A stretch of DNA of 18,957 nt from Verrucomicrobiia bacterium (lineage in GTDB: Bacteria > Verrucomicrobiota > Verrucomicrobiia > Opitutales > Opitutaceae). The notes beneath the pieces were generated by a model. The model had not been told where the DNA came from. It saw nothing but the letters and a program-made list of their open reading frames with translations, and did no database searches. Where the stretch lies: positions 1 through 18,957 of the forward strand of contig JAUHWE010000012.1 in the NCBI GenBank assembly GCA_030424825.1, given 5' to 3'. The position numbers and the translations under genes were made by a program. Positions 15,192 to 18,957 of the stretch are shown here, one piece after another (the stretch's first letter is position 1; every line of letters starts with the position of its first letter).

Positions 15192-16577
15192 ATGTCACGG
15201 GAAAGAACGGAAATTGCTCAATTAATTGAGAGTGAAAGTGCGCAGGAAAGCGTACTTATTCAAGGCTGGGTGCGGACGCGTCGCGATTCCAAGGACTTCT
15301 TTTTTCTCGAGCTGAATGATGGCTCCTGTCTCAAAAACTTACAGGTCGTAGTAACGCGTGCAGTCGATGGATTTGAATCGCTGAAGTCGATTCGGACGGG
15401 TGCTTCAGTGTCCATTGTTGGCGATCTCGTAGCGTCCCAAGGTAAGGGCCAGAAATGGGAAGCCATGGCCAAGGAGGTCGTGCTCTTGGGGGATTCACCG
15501 GAAAGTTACCCATTGCAGAAAAAGCGTCATTCACTTGAGTTCATGCGGGAAATCTCCCACCTGAGGCCAAGGGCAAACTTGTTTGGGGCTGTATTCAGAG
15601 TCCGCAGCCGATTGTCCTTCGCCATACACCGTTACTTTCAGGAGAACGGGTTTTTCTATGTGAACACGCCCATTATTACCGCGAGCGATTGTGAAGGGGC
15701 GGGGGACCTTTTTAAGGTCACGACTCTTGATATGGAGGCGCCTCCTCGGTCGGAAGACGGACTGCTAGACTTCTCCCAGGACTTTTTCTCGCAAAAGACA
15801 TACCTCACCGTTAGCGGACAGCTCGAAGGGGAAGCCTTTGCGACATCGCTGGGGAAGATCTATACCTTTGGGCCCACCTTTCGGGCAGAAAATTCGAATA
15901 CCTCGCGTCATGCGAGCGAGTTCTGGATGGTCGAGCCGGAGATCGCATTTTGCGATTTGCGCCAAGATATGGATTGTGCAGAGGACTTTGTTAAATGGGT
16001 AATCAAGGATACTTTGGATACATGCCAATCGGACTTGGAGCTGTTTTTCAATTATGTAGACAAGGATTTGGAGGAGCGACTTCGTTTTGTGGTCGAACGG
16101 CCCTTTAACCGCGTTTCCTACACTGAAGCCGTGGAGATCCTCCAGGCATCTGGCAAGAAATGGGACTACCCGGTCGAGTGGGGCGCAAACCTCCAGTCCG
16201 AACACGAGCGCTATTTGACGGAAGAGCACTTTAAGAGTCCGGTAACCGTTTACGATTATCCGAAAGGGATAAAGCCGTTTTACATGCGAACTAACGAGGA
16301 CCAAAAGACGGTGGCCGCTATGGACGTTCTCGTTCCGGGAATTGGGGAGATCGTGGGAGGCAGCCAACGGGAAGAGCGACTGGATATTCTCTTGGAAAAC
16401 ATGAAGCATCACAACATCAGTGAAGAAGATTACAGTTGGTACGTCGATTTGAGACGGTTTGGAAGCGTTCCCCATGCGGGATTCGGACTCGGGTTTGAAC
16501 GACTGCTTATGTTTATCACGGGTATGGGGAACATTCGCGATGTGATTCCGTTTGCCCGTACGCCTGGAAATATTTAG
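15192..16577 (+). CDS. asnS: Asparaginyl-tRNA synthetase
   Basis: A 461-residue class IIb synthetase. The N-terminal OB fold binding the anticodon runs from about 20 to 105 (LIQGWVRTRRDSKDFFFLELNDG). The catalytic core has motif 1 around LRPRANLFGAVFRVRS (125-139), motif 2 with TFRAENSNTSRHASEFWMVEPE (229-250) and motif 3 GLGFERLLMF (432-441). YPKGIKPFYMR and the NEDQKTV stretch mark AsnRS rather than AspRS. It charges tRNA-Asn with asparagine in the cytoplasm. Full length, no anomaly. It lies 33 bp after the LPS permease gene and 20 bp before psd, so likely co-transcribed with both; no strong ribosome binding site. Confidence 0.98.
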   Translation: MSRERTEIAQLIESESAQESVLIQGWVRTRRDSKDFFFLELNDGSCLKNLQVVVTRAVDGFESLKSIRTGASVSIVGDLVASQGKGQKWEAMAKEVVLLGDSPESYPLQKKRHSLEFMREISHLRPRANLFGAVFRVRSRLSFAIHRYFQENGFFYVNTPIITASDCEGAGDLFKVTTLDMEAPPRSEDGLLDFSQDFFSQKTYLTVSGQLEGEAFATSLGKIYTFGPTFRAENSNTSRHASEFWMVEPEIAFCDLRQDMDCAEDFVKWVIKDTLDTCQSDLELFFNYVDKDLEERLRFVVERPFNRVSYTEAVEILQASGKKWDYPVEWGANLQSEHERYLTEEHFKSPVTVYDYPKGIKPFYMRTNEDQKTVAAMDVLVPGIGEIVGGSQREERLDILLENMKHHNISEEDYSWYVDLRRFGSVPHAGFGLGFERLLMFITGMGNIRDVIPFARTPGNI

Positions 16578-16597
16578 GGAATTCTCGTCGTTCAATT

Positions 16598-17494
16598 ATG
16601 GATCCCATACAGTATTTCAATCGATATACCCAGGCGATTGAAACCGAAGTGATTTATGGTGAATCGTATTTACGATGGACCTACGAGAATCCCTTTGGCC
16701 GTCTGGCTTTGAATGTACTGGTGAAGCGTTCGTTGTTTAACAACTGGTACGGTTGGCGAATGGATCACCCAAGTAGTCGGGCAAAGGTCGCCCCCTTTAT
16801 TGAAAATTATGGGATTGATATGGATGAGTGCTTGGAAGCAGAGACTGCATTCGATTCCTTTAACGCGTTTTTCTATCGAAAGCTGAAGCCTATTGCTCGT
16901 CCCATTGCAATGGGAGAAAGCGCGGTTTGCTTTCCGGCAGATGGAAGGCATATTGCGATTCCCGACCTCTCGCAGGTCAAAGGCGTGTATGTCAAAGGGC
17001 AGTCGTTTGAGCTCGGCGCATTTCTAGGAAGTCATAAATTGGCCGATCGATTCGCAGGCGGCACTGCCGTGATATCGAGACTTTGTCCAGTGGACTACCA
17101 CCGTTTCCATGCACCAGTTTCGGGCAAGTTGATTGATCAGAAAGCGATCGGCGGTTCGCTCTACAGTGTTAGCCCGATAGCGCTCCGTAGAAAACTATCC
17201 TATCTTTGGGAGAACAAACGTGTCCTTACTCTTATAGAAACCGAGCGGTGGGGACTTGTCGCCTTTGTGGCGATTGGGGCGACCTGTGTGGGCCGAATTC
17301 ACATGACTAGAGGAAAAGGTGATAGCCTGAATAAGGGGGATGAGCTGGGCTATTTCGCCTTTGGAGGGTCTTGCGTGGCCACTTTTTTTGAGAAAGATCG
17401 GATGATGCTAGCAGATGACCTCATCACCCATTCAGCCCGATCAATTGAAGTGTATTCAAAGATGGGCGACCTAATGGGAAACAGGCGATCCTAG
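16598..17494 (+). CDS. psd: Phosphatidylserine decarboxylase
   Basis: A 298-residue proenzyme. The self-cleavage and catalytic residues are visible: Asp115 in PADGRH, His168 in DYHRFH, and the G256-G257-S258 site in FGGS, where Ser258 would become the pyruvoyl group after cleavage between Gly257 and Ser258. The N-terminal YFNRYTQAIETEVIYGESYLRW and FNAFFYRKLKPIARPI segments match the soluble-type Clostridium/Chlamydia-like PSD group. It makes phosphatidylethanolamine from phosphatidylserine at the inner membrane. The GGS rather than LGST site is normal for this group. It ends the plus-strand set, and its stop is one base from the stop of the convergent rhomboid-like gene, with no terminator between. 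Confidence 0.95.
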   Translation: MDPIQYFNRYTQAIETEVIYGESYLRWTYENPFGRLALNVLVKRSLFNNWYGWRMDHPSSRAKVAPFIENYGIDMDECLEAETAFDSFNAFFYRKLKPIARPIAMGESAVCFPADGRHIAIPDLSQVKGVYVKGQSFELGAFLGSHKLADRFAGGTAVISRLCPVDYHRFHAPVSGKLIDQKAIGGSLYSVSPIALRRKLSYLWENKRVLTLIETERWGLVAFVAIGATCVGRIHMTRGKGDSLNKGDELGYFAFGGSCVATFFEKDRMMLADDLITHSARSIEVYSKMGDLMGNRRS

Positions 17495-17495
17495 C

Positions 17496-18305
17496 CTAGC
17501 TGGACGATTCGGCTTGGGCTTCATCGCTTTCAGAAGCGAGGCACGCCTCGCAAATGCAGGACTCTTCTCGATAGCGAAAATCACGATCCGGATGGGATTT
17601 GTCCGTGGCACCACATTGGCCGCAAATATGAAAGGGTTTGGCTTCGAATTTCTCTTTTTCCGCTTTTATGGCTGCCACCCTCTTTTTTGATTTGAATGTC
17701 TGGAGAATATCTTTGCCAAAGAATAGGAAGTAATTGGATACGCTTGCGGCGATAAATACTTTTCCCTGCCATCCGGAACTGAAGAAGAAAATGATAAGGA
17801 CTCCCCAACTGAGCCAGCCTAGCCAGCGAACTTTGACGGGGAGAATGAAAAAGAGGCGGAATTCAAAGTCGGGGAAAAGATAGGCGAAGGCGAGAAACGT
17901 TGTTTGGCCCCAAATGAAATTTGTAATGGGATAGCCAGGCATTAGAAAACCGACTGCCATTCCGAGAAAGGCGCCGGTCAAAAGGTATACGTTAAGTCGA
18001 AAGGCGCCCCATTGACCCTCAAGTGCGTTGGTCACCATATAGAAAATGTACCAAGCGAAAAACAGAAAAAGCATGCTGCCAACTGCGGGAGGAAAAAAGG
18101 GAAAGGCGAAAACCCTCCAAATTTCTCCCTGAAGAACGAGTCGGGAATCGAAAACCATGAGCTCTAAGAGCGGGCTCGTTTTGTCAGGATTGAGCGTGCT
18201 CATGGCCAGTAGCCAAGTGCCAACTTGACCGATGACTATGTACATCGCGATATTAGGTATCGCGAAACCTCCTAGTTTCCGTTCAAGCTTATCCAGAATA
18301 GTCAT
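17496..18305 (-). CDS. Rhomboid-like membrane protein lacking the serine motif, with Cys-rich tail
   Basis: A protein of 269 residues if started at ATG 18305 (an upstream ATG at 18374 would add 23 residues overlapping queF). The core has about six membrane segments with the rhomboid landmarks GEIWRVFAFPFF (the WR loop) and ALEGQWGAFRLNVYLLTG (the E..WG.FR helix). The catalytic GxSG segment is not there: that position reads TNFIWGQTTFLAF, so a rhomboid pseudoprotease is likely. The C-terminus after about 218 is soluble, starts with basic KSKKR and holds two Cys clusters, CGQC and CICEAC, able to bind zinc. Function unknown; lineage-specific derlin/iRhom-like chaperone activity is only a guess. 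It lies 34 bp after queF, same strand. Confidence 0.75.
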   Translation of the reverse strand: MTILDKLERKLGGFAIPNIAMYIVIGQVGTWLLAMSTLNPDKTSPLLELMVFDSRLVLQGEIWRVFAFPFFPPAVGSMLFLFFAWYIFYMVTNALEGQWGAFRLNVYLLTGAFLGMAVGFLMPGYPITNFIWGQTTFLAFAYLFPDFEFRLFFILPVKVRWLGWLSWGVLIIFFFSSGWQGKVFIAASVSNYFLFFGKDILQTFKSKKRVAAIKAEKEKFEAKPFHICGQCGATDKSHPDRDFRYREESCICEACLASESDEAQAESSS

Positions 18306-18339
18306 ACGGTTTCGTTTTGGAGTTCTGCAAAAAAGGCAA

Positions 18340-18717
18340 TTATCCAGAAAAAGGAAACGCGGCGACCGTTTCAATGCTGATCCCCCCTCGAGCCTTTTGA
18401 ATCGTCGTGACCTTGCACGTTTCAGGGGATATGTCTTTTACCACGCGGTCACGAATTTCGGTAGCCATCTTTTCGGCAAAAACCGCGCGTGTTGCGAAAG
18501 ACCATAGATAAAGCTTCAGGCTTTTGGATTCGATGCAAAGCGATTGGGGAATGTACTCGATTTTGACACTGTAGAAGTCAGGCTGACCCGTCACGGGGCA
18601 AGAACTGGTAACTTCGTCGGAAGTCATCGTCACTTGAGATATCCCCTCGGGCGCGGGGAAAGAGTCCAGTTCCTCGATAGGGTGTTTGACCGATTTCCCC
18701 AAGTATTTTGATTCCAT
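18340..18717 (-). CDS. queF: NADPH-dependent 7-cyano-7-deazaguanine reductase (preQ0 reductase)
   Basis: A 125-residue unimodular QueF. The catalytic cysteine is Cys40 in TSSCPVTGQPDF, with Asp47 beside it; ESKSLKLYLWSF and ARGGISIETVA are family signatures. It reduces preQ0 to preQ1, the last free-base step of queuosine synthesis for tRNA position 34. Glu82 (B. subtilis Glu97) is present but its preceding His96 is Ala81 here (VFAE versus the usual FHE). Start chosen at 18717 because AAGGAAG lies 6-12 nt upstream; the frame is open further back to an ATG at 18822, but those 35 residues look random. tRNA-Gln/His/Asn/Tyr type substrates fit the His tRNA in this window. No preQ1 riboswitch is seen in the leader. 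Confidence 0.93.
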   Translation of the reverse strand: MESKYLGKSVKHPIEELDSFPAPEGISQVTMTSDEVTSSCPVTGQPDFYSVKIEYIPQSLCIESKSLKLYLWSFATRAVFAEKMATEIRDRVVKDISPETCKVTTIQKARGGISIETVAAFPFSG

Positions 18718-18852
18718 AACTTCCTTGATAAGACGACAGGTAAGTACCCCGCAATGGAGAGGCAAGCATGGTTTTAGTAAGTCGTCGGTGAAAAAACGGC
18801 AGGAGCGATTTATCGATTGCAAACCAGATAGGTTGTCTCAATCAAACGATCG

Positions 18853-18957
18853 ATGAAACCGATATTGCTCGTACTGGCGGCTGGAATGGGAAGCCGTTTT
18901 GGAGGTCTAAAACAAATTGAACCGGTGGGTCCGAATGGAGAGTGGATCCTCGACTTC
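18853..18957 (+). CDS. Sugar nucleotidyltransferase, 3' end beyond window
   Basis: Only the first 35 codons are visible. They read as the N-terminal NTP-transferase motif LVLAAGMGSRFGGLKQIEPV (residues 6-25), with LAAG...GSRFGG..K as the nucleotide-binding signature, then GPNGEWILDF. The family makes NDP-sugars such as NDP-glucose or NDP-mannose. The missing C-terminus prevents a specific call. It is divergent from queF, 135 bp apart. Confidence 0.75.
   Translation, partial: MKPILLVLAAGMGSRFGGLKQIEPVGPNGEWILDF

Noticed and set aside
15765..16595. 276-codon ORF antisense to asnS
   Set aside because: Same reasoning: shadow of a highly conserved gene.
18718..18852. Possible preQ1 riboswitch in the queF leader
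   Set aside because: No preQ1-I pseudoknot pattern or A-rich tail could be found on the minus strand.

Overview
The window is a dense, ordinary-looking bacterial chromosome segment of moderate GC content. It carries 20 protein genes (two cut by the window edges), one tRNA gene and no rRNA, transposase, integrase or CRISPR array. The mix of genes (tandem DUF1080 protein, D-galactarolactone cycloisomerase-like enzyme, DUF2085 protein, LPS-export permease, LeuT-type transporter with a tiny coupled partner) and the near absence of strong Shine-Dalgarno sequences suggest a Gram-negative heterotroph, most likely of the Verrucomicrobiota (Opitutales-like). The taxon is inference; no marker gene here proves it.

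Layout. 1-3432: the end of a CutC-family gene, then a divergent sugar-related pair (secreted tandem-DUF1080 protein on minus, galactarolactone cycloisomerase-like enolase-superfamily enzyme on plus) around a 300-bp gap. 3433-3763: tRNA-His(GUG) on minus with encoded CCA and a good promoter. Just past its 3' end lies a partial second copy of that 3' end and a multi-hairpin element built partly from inverted T-arm sequence. 3890-4761: orphan trpA, facing a strong hairpin terminator whose U-tract serves the minus strand. 4787-6785: minus-strand cluster of an LpxH-like metallophosphoesterase, MscS channel and a 58-residue Pmp3/YqaE protein. 6952-9927: plus-strand operon miaA, Gfo/Idh/MocA oxidoreductase (4-nt overlap), DUF2085 membrane protein and an unrecognised membrane protein. 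9966-13895: htpG and, upstream on the same strand, a LeuT-like sodium symporter with a 49-codon single-helix partner coupled by an ATGA overlap. 14043-17494: plus-strand set of LptF/LptG permease, asnS and psd (envelope biogenesis plus translation). 17496-18717: minus strand, queF and a degenerate rhomboid-like membrane protein with a Cys-rich tail. 18853-end: start of a sugar nucleotidyltransferase.

Themes. Envelope and membrane functions dominate (LptF/G, Psd, LpxH-like, MscS, Pmp3, DUF2085, rhomboid-like), and RNA-modification or translation genes recur (miaA, queF, asnS, tRNA-His). I found no defence system or large mobile island. The parts most worth a second look are the tRNA-His-adjacent tRNA-derived structured element, the rhomboid-like pseudoprotease with a Cys tail, and two conserved-looking small proteins (58 and 49 residues) that automatic gene calling easily misses.
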